Below, piece by piece: positions 21,421 to 29,122 of a stretch of DNA of 29,122 nucleotides. How positions within the stretch are numbered: the first letter of the stretch is position 1; each line of letters begins with the position of its first letter. The stretch lies in the NCBI GenBank assembly GCA_041740975.1, contig JBGSKV010000118.1, positions 1-29,122 on the forward strand, read 5' to 3'. The notes beneath the pieces were generated by a model that saw only the letters and a program-made list of their open reading frames with translations, was not told the DNA's origin and did not search any database. This DNA comes from JBGSKV01 sp041740975. GTDB taxonomy: Bacteria; Bdellovibrionota_B; Oligoflexia; Oligoflexales; JALZUQ01. The position numbers and the translations under genes were made by a program.

Positions 21421-23292
21421 ATGAAATTCGTTCTCGCCCTCTATTTCTTTTCTATTCCGAATATTTTAATGGCAAGTGATTTCGAAATGGAAATCCAGCC
21501 AGCTCAAAGCACCCAAATCACAACCCAGTCTCGTCAAAGCTCAGAAAACCTCACCGTCCCCCTATTGACGATCGATCGTCAGCAGATCAAAGATTCGGCG
21601 CATCAGTCGGCAACCGAACTTTTAGAAAGTCAGAGTCATGCGACCGTTGTGAGAAGTGGCGGTCGCTTTCAACCGGCCCAAATTTTTATTCGTGGCGCAT
21701 CCAGCGACCATAGCTTGGTGATCGTCGATGGAGTTGAGGTCAATGATCCCATGCATCCGGGGCGAGGCTCAAATCTTTCGCTACTACCTTCGCAAAATAT
21801 AGAACAAATTGAAATTCTGCCGACGGCCTATAGCATTTTGTATGGGTCGGATGCCATGGGAGGCGTTGTTAGTTTCTCCTCTGAAGAATTCAGTGAGTTA
21901 AGAGAAAAGACAGTCTCATTAGAATTCGGTCGTTACACCTTTAGTGCACTAAAGGCTTTCTCCAATTCCAAAAATTTACAGTATGGAATGCAAATGTCGA
22001 CCGATGAGGGGTTTTCGGCGAAAGCGCCGCGAGATGGCGAAGCCGACGGGCATAGTTTTGGAACGGGATTTGTCAAAGCTCGCCAAAATCTGGGCAATGC
22101 TGAACTGACCGCTTACTTTCGACTGAGTTCAGTCAAAAATGAGCTCGACAATGGCACTGCTCCACTTGACGATGACTCGAATCATACCAGCAAAAACTAC
22201 AATGCCATAGGCTCACTGCAAGCAGACTATCCTTGGACCGAAAATTTTAACACCACCGTCTCATACCAACACTCTTATCATTTGCGCAAAACCAAGAATC
22301 CTGAAGATCAAGACCATCCGGGTACCTCCTTCAAAAGTGTCTTTTCTGGCAATATTTCAAAAGCAAAACTTTTGAATCATTGGAAAGGACACATCCAGTC
22401 CGACATGCCTGTGCAATTGCATTTTGGTGCCGAGTGGGAGTTTGAGAACGGGTATGCACGAATGGAAGATGCGATGTTCGGCAACTCCTCTTTCCCGCGA
22501 GAAAATCAGACTTCGCTGGCAGGCTTCGCCTTATCCGAAATCCAATATCAGCGGACAACTCTTTTTGCGGGGTACCGCGTGGATCGCCATTCAGAGTTCG
22601 CTAGTCAAGGCAATTACACCTTAGGACTATCGCAACAAATCATAAAAGAAGTTATGCCCCTCCGCATCCTAGCCAACATGGCCAGTGGCTTTAAAGCGCC
22701 GAGCTTGTTTCAGCGTTTTTCTGATTTTGGTAACCGCCAACTCCTCCCCGAAGAAAGCCGATCCTTGACCGGCGGTATAGAATGGTCGATTTTTCCCGAG
22801 CTAAAACTCACCGCAAATTACTTTCGCAACACCTTTCACGAACTGATCGATTTTGATTTTGCGACCAACACATACATTAACTTGCATAAGGTTGATTTAC
22901 GCGGCTGGGAAGGCGGACTGAAGCTGGTCCGAAACGAATGGCGATCGGATCTTCTTTATGCGCGCTTGACACACCAGGACTCTTCCGGACAAGCCCTTTT
23001 GCGCCGACCTCGTGATAAAATCTCGCTTTCAATTTCGCACGATATTGATAACCGTTGGACGATGGGGGTTAAGTCGCGGCACATCGGTCAAAGACGCGAT
23101 ATCAATGCCACTGGACAGGTGATTTTGGTTAAAGCGTATACCGTTGCGGACTTGCAGGGTCAGTATCGCTTGCTTGAGAATTTAAATATATTCGCGCGCT
23201 TGGAAAACGTTTTGAATCGTCAATATCAGGAAGTTTATGGCTATTCGACTTCGGGACGGGCGTTGTTTGGTGGCATAGACATGACGTTGTGA
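21421..23292 (+). CDS. btuB: TonB-dependent outer-membrane receptor, cobalamin-type (BtuB-like)
   Basis: The frame opens inside the riboswitch, but ATG 21421 with AAAGGAAA upstream starts a signal peptide (MKFVLALYFFSIPNILMAS); the product is 623 residues. The plug domain (about 45-155) shows LTVPLLTIDRQQIKDSAHQS, QIFIRGASSDHSLVIVDGVEVND, IEQIEILPTAYSILYGSDAMGGVVSF, all typical of the BtuB group. A 22-strand barrel follows, ending with LENLNIFARLENVLNRQYQEVYGYSTSGRALFGGIDMTL. Length fits BtuB (about 600). The cobalamin riboswitch directly upstream makes a corrinoid the likely ligand, imported with TonB energy; btuCDF are not here. Confidence 0.9.
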   Translation: MKFVLALYFFSIPNILMASDFEMEIQPAQSTQITTQSRQSSENLTVPLLTIDRQQIKDSAHQSATELLESQSHATVVRSGGRFQPAQIFIRGASSDHSLVIVDGVEVNDPMHPGRGSNLSLLPSQNIEQIEILPTAYSILYGSDAMGGVVSFSSEEFSELREKTVSLEFGRYTFSALKAFSNSKNLQYGMQMSTDEGFSAKAPRDGEADGHSFGTGFVKARQNLGNAELTAYFRLSSVKNELDNGTAPLDDDSNHTSKNYNAIGSLQADYPWTENFNTTVSYQHSYHLRKTKNPEDQDHPGTSFKSVFSGNISKAKLLNHWKGHIQSDMPVQLHFGAEWEFENGYARMEDAMFGNSSFPRENQTSLAGFALSEIQYQRTTLFAGYRVDRHSEFASQGNYTLGLSQQIIKEVMPLRILANMASGFKAPSLFQRFSDFGNRQLLPEESRSLTGGIEWSIFPELKLTANYFRNTFHELIDFDFATNTYINLHKVDLRGWEGGLKLVRNEWRSDLLYARLTHQDSSGQALLRRPRDKISLSISHDIDNRWTMGVKSRHIGQRRDINATGQVILVKAYTVADLQGQYRLLENLNIFARLENVLNRQYQEVYGYSTSGRALFGGIDMTL

Positions 23293-23334
23293 AACAAGGA
23301 GATCCTTGGGCTACCTCAGGTTGACGTGCCGAGG

Positions 23335-24348
23335 CTATCGACATCTCAAAAGCATCGCACCCCAAGTGAGGCCGGCACCTACTAAACTCACGACAATTAC
23401 GTCACCGCTTTTAAATTTATCCCAATTTTGCGAAAGTACGACTGGCCCACCCGAACAACCTTGGTTCCCGGCATCTTGAATATTATGTAAATGCTGCTCA
23501 GCTGCGAAACCGTAGTGCCTTTCGACATAGTTGAGCATGCGATAATTTGCTTGGTGGCCGATAAAATACGAAACATCTTCCGGCTTCAAGTGATTCTTCT
23601 CCAGAATAATATCTGTCACTTCAATCGTTTTCGAAATCGCAAACTTTTGTACAGCAGTCCCATCCTGGTCAAACCACTCGCCGTTGGGCATAGTGACCGC
23701 GTTCCACTTAACCGGATTCGAAATGAAGACAGTATCAAGCACTTCTAAACCGGGGGCCTTAACATTATCTTCCACAACCACGAGGGAAGCACTATCGCCA
23801 AACAAAATACAATTCTTTCGATTGGAGTAATCCACGAACAAGGTAAATCGATCCGCCATGGCGCATACTGCTTTTTTGAACGTTCCTTGTCGTATAAATG
23901 CCGAAGCAGATGCAACGGAAACTACAAAACTGCTACAAGCCGAGTTAATATCAAAAGAACTAGCCGTATGAGCGCCAATGTGAGTTGCGACTTTGCATGC
24001 ATTGGCAGGAACGTCATAGTCTGGAGTTGAGGTACTGGCGATACAAACATCCGCATCCGTCAGAGTTGAACCACTATGTCGCTCCACTGCTACTTTGCCC
24101 GCTTCCTCAAGCATTTGGCTCATTTCCATGACGAGCCCGCTTGCTTTGAGTTTGGCTAATGATGTTTCTTGAAAGCGAAGCTGGCGGATTTGATCAGGGG
24201 TGAGAACACTTCGTCTTTCACGAATACCGACGCGATCCACAATCCACTGGCCGTCCGATCCGATGTCAAGCGAGTCTAGAAAACCATTACTGATGATGTT
24301 TACAGGAAGGTAATGGCCAGCACTCGTAATGACAGGATTTGATTTCAT
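23335..24348 (-). CDS. 3-oxoacyl-ACP synthase III family protein (FabH-like)
   Basis: The 337-residue thiolase-fold enzyme keeps the FabH triad: Cys138 in DINSACSSF, His265 in IGHQANYRM and Asn295 in DAGNQGCSGG. The N-terminal motif WIVDRVGIRERR and C-terminal GAGLTWGAMLLR are typical. It would condense an acyl-CoA with malonyl-ACP. The gene lies 24 bases after the FabG-like gene on the same strand, and no fabD, acpP or fabF is near, so this pair may be a side pathway rather than the main fatty-acid locus. Related enzymes such as PqsD- or DarB-like synthases are alternatives. It is convergent with the BtuB-like gene (42-base gap with a weak hairpin at 23295-23308). Confidence 0.9.
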   Translation of the reverse strand: MKSNPVITSAGHYLPVNIISNGFLDSLDIGSDGQWIVDRVGIRERRSVLTPDQIRQLRFQETSLAKLKASGLVMEMSQMLEEAGKVAVERHSGSTLTDADVCIASTSTPDYDVPANACKVATHIGAHTASSFDINSACSSFVVSVASASAFIRQGTFKKAVCAMADRFTLFVDYSNRKNCILFGDSASLVVVEDNVKAPGLEVLDTVFISNPVKWNAVTMPNGEWFDQDGTAVQKFAISKTIEVTDIILEKNHLKPEDVSYFIGHQANYRMLNYVERHYGFAAEQHLHNIQDAGNQGCSGGPVVLSQNWDKFKSGDVIVVSLVGAGLTWGAMLLRCR

Positions 24349-24372
24349 ATCGGAAAGCCTTCGACCTAAAGT

Positions 24373-25101
24373 CTAATTTGTAAATAATCCACCATTTACG
24401 TGCAGAGTTGAGCCGGTGATGTACCCCGCTTGCTCGGAAGCCAAAAACACAACCGCTGCGGCGATATCTTCCGGTTTTCCAAAGCGACGTAAGGGTATCC
24501 GGTCCAACATCGCTTTCTTAACTTGATCGTCGAGAACGTCCGTCATTGGGGTTTCGATAAATCCAGGAGCTACACAATTTGCCGTGATGCCAAACCCACC
24601 CAAATCAAATGCGATACTTTTTGTAAATGCAGTGATCGCACCTTTTGTGGCGGCATAGATAGATTGCCCTGGATTGCCGGTGTAGCCAACCACGGATGAT
24701 ATATTGATAATACGACCAAACTTCTGACGGATCATCATTTTGGAGCCAAACTTGGAAAGTAAAAAAACTGGTTTGAGATTCGTTGCAATCAACTCATCAA
24801 AATCCGTTGGCTTAGCGAAAGTCAAAACTTGGTCGGCAGTGCGCCCGGCGTTATTCACCAAAATATCAAGCCCACCAAACTCTTCGCGAACTTTCTTCAA
24901 AAGCGATTCCGCTTCACCTTCGGCGGAGAGATCGGCTTGAAATGATTTGCAGTGATCGAGTTCTTGACAGAGGGCGTTGGCTGCGTCTTCACCGCTACGA
25001 TAGTGGACGGCAACTTTGTAACCGCCATGCGCCAATGCACGTACGCATGCCGCGCCTATTCCCCCGGATCCACCTGTGACTAATGCGATTTTTTGCGTCA
25101 T
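24373..25101 (-). CDS. SDR family 3-oxoacyl-ACP reductase (FabG-like)
   Basis: The 242-residue classical short-chain dehydrogenase has the nucleotide site TGGSGGIG (9-16), LVNNAG (81-86), catalytic Asn108, Ser135/136, Tyr149 and Lys153 (YAATK), and the C-terminal GSTLHVNGG. Similarity in length and in APGFIETPMTDVL and IPLRRFGKPEDIA is closest to FabG, which reduces 3-oxoacyl-ACP with NADPH. It is first in a two-gene unit with the FabH-like synthase, so the reductase probably acts on that enzyme's product. Other SDR substrates cannot be excluded from sequence alone. Confidence 0.9.
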   Translation of the reverse strand: MTQKIALVTGGSGGIGAACVRALAHGGYKVAVHYRSGEDAANALCQELDHCKSFQADLSAEGEAESLLKKVREEFGGLDILVNNAGRTADQVLTFAKPTDFDELIATNLKPVFLLSKFGSKMMIRQKFGRIINISSVVGYTGNPGQSIYAATKGAITAFTKSIAFDLGGFGITANCVAPGFIETPMTDVLDDQVKKAMLDRIPLRRFGKPEDIAAAVVFLASEQAGYITGSTLHVNGGLFTN

Positions 25102-25194
25102 ATTCCACCCGCTCGTTGACCAGAGAAGTTAGCATTAAGCTAAGGTGCCTGACAAGACGGCTTTGCAGGGGACTGACGCTAAAATGGAGAAGTT

Positions 25195-27063
25195 TTAGGG
25201 CTTTCGGCGAATGCGCACGGGTGCAGGACGTGGGATCAAACTCGATCCGACAATAAAAATAGGCACTAATAGTACGAAGAGGAAACCCCACGGAGTTTGC
25301 GAGGAGTCTTTTGAAAGATGCTGAATCACGCCGCAACCGCCGCTGCTTTTGCTTCGTGTACTTTTCTTAACTGTTGGCGTTACAGTAGCGCCCGTCAAAG
25401 TTGGCAGCTCATTCAAATCACAATCGTCAATCGAAGGGCAATGTATATCAGAAATTTCCGATCCGAAACCTCGCGCGACTGCGCGCAGATAAATTTTGGC
25501 ACCATATGTGGAGTTGTGGAAGGATTGATCGGCGAATAACAAAGCGATGATCAGATCCCGAAAGCCGCTATTTGATTTTAACAAATCAATGGCGTTGTGT
25601 ACGAGGCTGTCAACAACATCCGTTGGAACGCTATCTTTGACGCGTAAGTCCCAGAGCATTCCAGAAACAACTTGGCCTACAATGTGTATGCCTTCATATT
25701 TTAAAGCATTGTCTGTGATCTTTAGATTTGTCGTACCGCTACGCAAACATTGATTAGGTACCCAGCAGAAACCGGTGCCATTAGGACAAACGCTTTCTCC
25801 CAAGCATGCATCATTCGTCTTGGTAAATGCCCAATAGTCTGCAAGAGCTTCATGCAAGACTCCTGACTCGCCACCGATTTCGGTAAGAGATCGATAGACG
25901 ACATGATGACCGAACTCGTGCGCAATGACGTCACGATCCGTCGTTAAATTCTGCAAATTGACACCATCGCCAGTACCGGCTTGTATAAATGGTTTCTGAC
26001 CCATGTACTCAGGAATATACCGAGCATTGTTGACATCATCATCAACAGGTCCATCTTGAAAGACTTTGTTTATCTGAAGTGTCATGGGTTTCGAACCTAC
26101 CCACTCATATCCTATATCTTTCATAAATTCGAATTGATCATGCAGAGCTAAGAAGGCAGTGGCTTCGTCGAACTCATCCGTTCCAGGTGTGTAAATAAAG
26201 CTATAATCATTCTTTTGAACTGCTGTTTGACCTTGCGGATCACTGGTAAAGTACGGAGTTCTTAGTTTTTGTTCGCCAGTGAAATCGGTGATGACACGAT
26301 CAATGGTAGCCGCATGTTCACTGTTTTTTTCAAAGCCTCGAATGGTTCCAGATGCGTCAAAATACAACGGTTTCTTCGCATACACTTTGTCAGCGTCAGC
26401 CATAAATTGGTATGGTAATTTATCGCCAAATTTCAAAGAGATTCGCCATGCAGGAATGAGTTCTTGCTTTTCAATTCTCCAGCATTTTTCCGAGTGGATG
26501 GATCCATAAGTGGATATATCTAGTCCCCACTGGGAGCCTTCTAGTAAAACCTGATCTAAACTTAACTCAAAACTCGGCCAGTCATTTTCCGTGTATCGTG
26601 ACCCGCTGACGACTGGAACTTCGCCATGAAACCAAGTCGAGGAATTATTGAAAACTTGCGCTGAAACTTCAAAGCCGCAAATTTCGATGTTGTCATAGTA
26701 CATTTTATATTTGGATTGCTCGATCCCTGCCCATTGTAGGTTAAATGCTCGTTTTTTATTTTGATTTCGCAATTGGATGGAAGGGTGCAGATTTAAATTC
26801 CGAAGTTTGTTACGGACGACACTATCTAAACTTACCGTTCCAGCCTTAAACAAATCAAAGCTTCCAAAACCAGAAGGCGCCGTTGTATTTTTGCTGCGAC
26901 CAAAAACATGGTCGTTAAGTTTCCGACGTGACCCTGCCTCAAAATCAAGCTGGTCGGAGACGGGTGCCAGTGATCGGCGTCCCCCAATAGCGTTAGCGAC
27001 AGGACTCCAAGCCCCGAGAACGAGGAAGATAAGTAAGGTTTTTTGTAAGCTGACAACCTTCAT
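25195..27063 (-). CDS. Secreted zinc metalloprotease, M36/M4-like, with C-terminal TM tail
   Basis: The 622-residue protein has a signal peptide (1-25), an N-terminal propeptide-like region (about 105-225, with YKMYYDNIEICGFEVSAQVF resembling fungalysin/thermolysin propeptides) and a gluzincin catalytic domain. Zinc ligands are His382 and His386 of HEFGHH and Glu405 of LHEALADY; Glu383 is the catalytic base. GIHIVGQVVSGMLWDLR (459-474) resembles the M36 motif after the active site. Cysteines in the 420-440 loop suggest disulfides. The C-terminus is Ser/Lys-rich, then GGCGVI (575-580), a membrane helix (about 592-610) and RIRRKP, which looks like a sorting tail of MYXO-CTERM or GlyGly-CTERM style. 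Surface anchoring or processing is inferred. Confidence 0.85.
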   Translation of the reverse strand: MKVVSLQKTLLIFLVLGAWSPVANAIGGRRSLAPVSDQLDFEAGSRRKLNDHVFGRSKNTTAPSGFGSFDLFKAGTVSLDSVVRNKLRNLNLHPSIQLRNQNKKRAFNLQWAGIEQSKYKMYYDNIEICGFEVSAQVFNNSSTWFHGEVPVVSGSRYTENDWPSFELSLDQVLLEGSQWGLDISTYGSIHSEKCWRIEKQELIPAWRISLKFGDKLPYQFMADADKVYAKKPLYFDASGTIRGFEKNSEHAATIDRVITDFTGEQKLRTPYFTSDPQGQTAVQKNDYSFIYTPGTDEFDEATAFLALHDQFEFMKDIGYEWVGSKPMTLQINKVFQDGPVDDDVNNARYIPEYMGQKPFIQAGTGDGVNLQNLTTDRDVIAHEFGHHVVYRSLTEIGGESGVLHEALADYWAFTKTNDACLGESVCPNGTGFCWVPNQCLRSGTTNLKITDNALKYEGIHIVGQVVSGMLWDLRVKDSVPTDVVDSLVHNAIDLLKSNSGFRDLIIALLFADQSFHNSTYGAKIYLRAVARGFGSEISDIHCPSIDDCDLNELPTLTGATVTPTVKKSTRSKSSGGCGVIQHLSKDSSQTPWGFLFVLLVPIFIVGSSLIPRPAPVRIRRKP

Positions 27064-27398
27064 GAGACAGCCATCGGCCGTCTTATGATAAACCTTAGAA
27101 TAATCCTTTAAAAGCTAATCATATCAGTAGATTATAGCGATCGAGGTTTGCACCGTCCAACCCTGCCAGCGTCAGTTTTTTGGAATTGTGGAAAAAAGCG
27201 AGGCAAAAACGCCTCAATCCCATCTCCCTAAACGGATAGAGGTTTTCCACAGAAAGTGTGAATAACCCATAGCAGAAAATCTTTACACTCATCTGCGGCG
27301 CCTGTTTAAGCGGTTCGCTCACTTTCTAACCAGTTTGATTTGGATTGTCGAAGCAAATTGATTGAAGTAACGTATCAAGCTCGGTGAGAATAAATAAA
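27064..27398. other. Intergenic region with three DnaA-box matches
   Basis: No gene is seen. Three matches to the DnaA consensus TTWTNCACA occur: TTTTCCACA on the minus strand (27187-27195), TTTTCCACA on the plus strand (27243-27251) and TTATTCACA on the minus strand (27257-27265). The hairpin GAGGC/GCCTC (27200-27215) lies between the first two. AT-rich sequence follows up to the start of the next gene. It could be a DnaA-responsive promoter, a DnaA-titration site or chance; no dnaA, dnaN or rpmH lies nearby to support an origin. Confidence 0.35.
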
Positions 27399-28277
27399 TT
27401 GAAAACTGTTTGTGTCACAAATGTTGATGGAAATAGTCAGCGACTCGACGGCGGTGCGATGTTTGGCAACGCTCCAAGAGTTGTTTGGGAAAAATGGTGC
27501 CCACCTGATTCTCAAGGCCGCATACTTTTGGCAAGCCGATCTTTATTAATCGAAATCGATAATAAAAAGATTCTTTGTGAAACTGGTATTGGCAGTTTTT
27601 TCGAACCCAAACTTCGTGATCGATATGGTGTGGTCGAATCCGATCACAGACTGCTCGCCAATTTGAAAAATATTGGCATCGAAGAAACCGAGATTGATTT
27701 TGTCATTTTGTCGCATTTGCATTTTGATCATGCTGGCGGTTTACTACCAAGTTATGACGTAAACACACCGGAACCTTCTCGACTTCTTTTTCCAAATGCA
27801 AAATACCTAGTTGGTTTGGAAGCATGGCAACGCGCGATGAAGCCACACCCTCGCGACAAAGCGTCTTTTATCCCTCAATTACAGGGTTTATTGCAACAGT
27901 CAAAACGCCTTGTCATAGTGGATAGTGAAAGCTCAAAACAATGCTACCCTGATCGACTTACCTTTTTATTTTCAAATGGACACACCCCAGGACAGATGCA
28001 TGTCTTATTTGAAGGTGACAAACAAAAAGTTTTTTTTGCTGGCGACTTGATCCCAGGGGTACCATGGGTCCACTTGCCCATCACCATGGGATATGACAGA
28101 TTTCCCGAAATGGTGATCGACGAAAAGAAATCTATTTATGATCGAGCCGTGCCAGAAGAGTGGTTAGTCTTTTATACACATGATGACAAAACGGTAGCTT
28201 CAACAATCGTTAAGGACGACCATGGTCGTTTTAACGCCCATGACAAAAAATCTTATCTGCAAAGTTATGCCATTTAA
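27399..28277 (+). CDS. Metallo-beta-lactamase-fold hydrolase (lactonase-like)
   Basis: The product of about 292 residues has the metal motif HLHFDHAGG (His, His, Asp and His, about residues 106-111), a second-site His in SNGHTPGQMHV, Asp in VFFAGDL and the final His in VFYTHDD, so a dinuclear zinc site is complete. The N-terminal LDGGAMFGNAPRVVWEKW is typical of the subgroup containing N-acyl-homoserine lactonases and similar lactone or ester hydrolases. The substrate cannot be read from the sequence. Start: TTG 27399 with GGTGAG about 10 bases upstream is preferred over GTG 27384, without strong evidence. No signal peptide; cytoplasmic. It stands alone, convergent with hemJ. Confidence 0.85.
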   Translation: MKTVCVTNVDGNSQRLDGGAMFGNAPRVVWEKWCPPDSQGRILLASRSLLIEIDNKKILCETGIGSFFEPKLRDRYGVVESDHRLLANLKNIGIEETEIDFVILSHLHFDHAGGLLPSYDVNTPEPSRLLFPNAKYLVGLEAWQRAMKPHPRDKASFIPQLQGLLQQSKRLVIVDSESSKQCYPDRLTFLFSNGHTPGQMHVLFEGDKQKVFFAGDLIPGVPWVHLPITMGYDRFPEMVIDEKKSIYDRAVPEEWLVFYTHDDKTVASTIVKDDHGRFNAHDKKSYLQSYAI

Positions 28278-28299
28278 ATTCTAAATTTTGATTACATTT

Positions 28300-28728
28300 T
28301 TAGAAGGGACGAAAAATAACAAAAATAACGATCGCGATCATGAGGAGCGTCGGCACTTCATTCATGATTCGCAGTTGCTTAGACGAGTATGATTTTTTGC
28401 CAGTTTCGAGATTAGACATAACGCGGCCGCCATAAAGAGTAAACGCGGTGAGCAAACTGACGAATAGAATCTTAGCGTGCAACCAGCCCTGTTTTAAAAG
28501 GCCCATATTGAGTGAAATCATCACCAAAGCCGCGATCCAAGCCACGTACATGGCTGGCACAGTGATATATTTATAAAGTTTTCGCTCCATCACGATCAAC
28601 ATGTTTGTACGAGACGAATCATCTAAATTCTCGGCGTGATAGACGAACAACCGAAAAAGATAAAGTATCCCGGCCATCCAAGAAATGATTGCTATCACGT
28701 GTAATGTTTTAAATGATAGGTACAACAT
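28300..28728 (-). CDS. hemJ: HemJ family protoporphyrinogen IX oxidase
   Basis: The 142-residue, four-helix membrane protein carries the HemJ (UPF0093) pattern: KTLHVIAIISWMAGILYLFRLFVYHAE with conserved His10 and Arg26, MERKLYKYITVPAM, GWLHAKILFVSLLTAF with Lys86, and the C-terminal RIMNEVPTLLMIAIVIFVIFRPF. HemJ converts protoporphyrinogen IX to protoporphyrin IX in haem synthesis in bacteria lacking HemY or HemG. Its ATG overlaps the mlaE stop (TAATG), indicating translational coupling with an otherwise unrelated transport gene. Confidence 0.93.
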   Translation of the reverse strand: MLYLSFKTLHVIAIISWMAGILYLFRLFVYHAENLDDSSRTNMLIVMERKLYKYITVPAMYVAWIAALVMISLNMGLLKQGWLHAKILFVSLLTAFTLYGGRVMSNLETGKKSYSSKQLRIMNEVPTLLMIAIVIFVIFRPF

Positions 28729-29122
28729 TAAAAATATTTCTTATTGGGATCATAAAACGCAAAGCTTAGCGCCACGTCGATCATCAATATCGCGACTAAA
28801 GAAACGACGACGGCTTTTGTCGTCGATCGCCCCACTCCCGCCGCGCCCCCTTGAGCATAATAGCCCATATAGCATCCGATAGATGAAAAGATAAGTCCAA
28901 AAATTGCCGATTTTTGAAATCCTACGATTAAATCTTTGGGTTTCACGACGTCACTTATCCGCTGAACAAAAATAGCTTCGTCTATATTGAACGCGAGCAC
29001 GGCAACCAAGTATGCTGCCAAGACGCCCACCAATACGAAAATACCGCATAAGAATGGCATCATAATGGTACTAGCAACGATCCTCGGTGCGATCAAATAG
29101 TTGAGTGGATTGACGGCCAGTA
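28728..29122 (-). CDS. mlaE: MlaE-type ABC transporter permease, partial (5' end outside window)
   Basis: The frame is open to the window edge, so only the C-terminal 130 or so residues are seen. AVNPLNYLIAPRIVASTIMMPFL is the hallmark of MlaE/YrbE permeases. It is followed by DLIVGFQKSAIFGLIFSSIGCYMGY, GAAGVGRSTTKAVVVSLVAILMIDVALSF and a short tail NKKYF. MlaE is the inner-membrane permease of the Mla/MCE phospholipid transport complex. An internal TTG at 29096 could be mistaken for a start, but homology continues upstream. The downstream hemJ overlaps by one base; mlaF and mlaD would be expected beyond the window. Confidence 0.93.
   Translation of the reverse strand, partial: LAVNPLNYLIAPRIVASTIMMPFLCGIFVLVGVLAAYLVAVLAFNIDEAIFVQRISDVVKPKDLIVGFQKSAIFGLIFSSIGCYMGYYAQGGAAGVGRSTTKAVVVSLVAILMIDVALSFAFYDPNKKYF

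Noticed and set aside
27064..27398. Chromosomal replication origin
   Set aside because: Three DnaA-box matches are present, but there is no dnaA, dnaN, gidA or rpmH nearby and no large array of boxes; only a DnaA-linked site is proposed.
27409..27424. Palindrome TTTGTGTCACAAA at the start of the metallo-hydrolase gene as a CRP-type site
   Set aside because: It lies inside the coding sequence, and the half-site spacing is too short for a CRP site.

Overview
The window looks like ordinary chromosome from a Gram-negative bacterium of the Bdellovibrionota (Bdellovibrio-like, formerly placed in Deltaproteobacteria). This is an inference from gene content and style: a complete tolQ-tolR-tolA-tolB set, many predicted lipoproteins with Cys lipoboxes, an FHA-GGDEF cyclic-di-GMP synthase of the DgcB type, a protease with a Cys/TM/Arg C-terminal tail, an MlaE-type lipid permease and a HemJ-type haem enzyme. 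No integrase, transposase, phage gene, CRISPR array, tRNA or rRNA was recognised.

Layout. 1-196: structured repeat (copy A) and a short palindromic repeat downstream of rmuC. 197-1519 (-): rmuC. 1614-3658 (+): a membrane-anchored SCO/thioredoxin-like protein followed by a MerA/dihydrolipoamide-dehydrogenase-like flavoprotein. 3647-4744 (-): unknown secreted protein. 4960-6468 (+): FHA-GGDEF diguanylate cyclase and a small exported protein. 6664-7116 (+): unknown helical protein, converging on polA-tatC (10854-7192, -) across a 39-bp perfect inverted repeat that encloses a terminator. 11018-12789 (+): citrate synthase and an EVE-domain protein. 12786-16601 (-): four exported proteins (EF-hand lipoprotein, TSP3-repeat lipoprotein, Cys-rich mini-lipoprotein, outer-membrane barrel). 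16794-20955 (+): acidic protein, then tolQRAB behind a good sigma70 promoter. 20966-21420: terminator hairpin, structured repeat copy B, and a cobalamin riboswitch controlling a BtuB-like TonB-dependent receptor (21421-23292, +). 23335-25101 (-): FabG-like reductase and FabH-like synthase. 25195-27063 (-): M36/M4-like secreted zinc protease. 27064-27398: intergenic stretch with three DnaA-box matches. 27399-28277 (+): metallo-beta-lactamase-fold hydrolase. 28300-29122 (-): hemJ and the 3' part of an mlaE permease that runs off the window.

How the parts fit. TolQ/TolR form the inner-membrane proton-driven motor, TolA spans the periplasm and TolB is the periplasmic propeller; pal is not next to them here. 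The riboswitch gives the neighbouring receptor a clear substrate class (cobalamin or a corrinoid). PolA and TatC are packed three bases apart, and MlaE/HemJ overlap in TAATG, so both pairs are probably translationally coupled.

The most interesting non-coding signal is the repeat pair. Two copies about 21 kb apart lie in inverted chromosomal orientation but each sits in the same sense downstream of a gene (rmuC, tolB). They share a long compound hairpin in which sequence differences between the copies are matched by compensatory changes on the other arm. That argues for a conserved folded nucleic acid (an RNA or a hairpin-mobilised repeat) that I cannot name.
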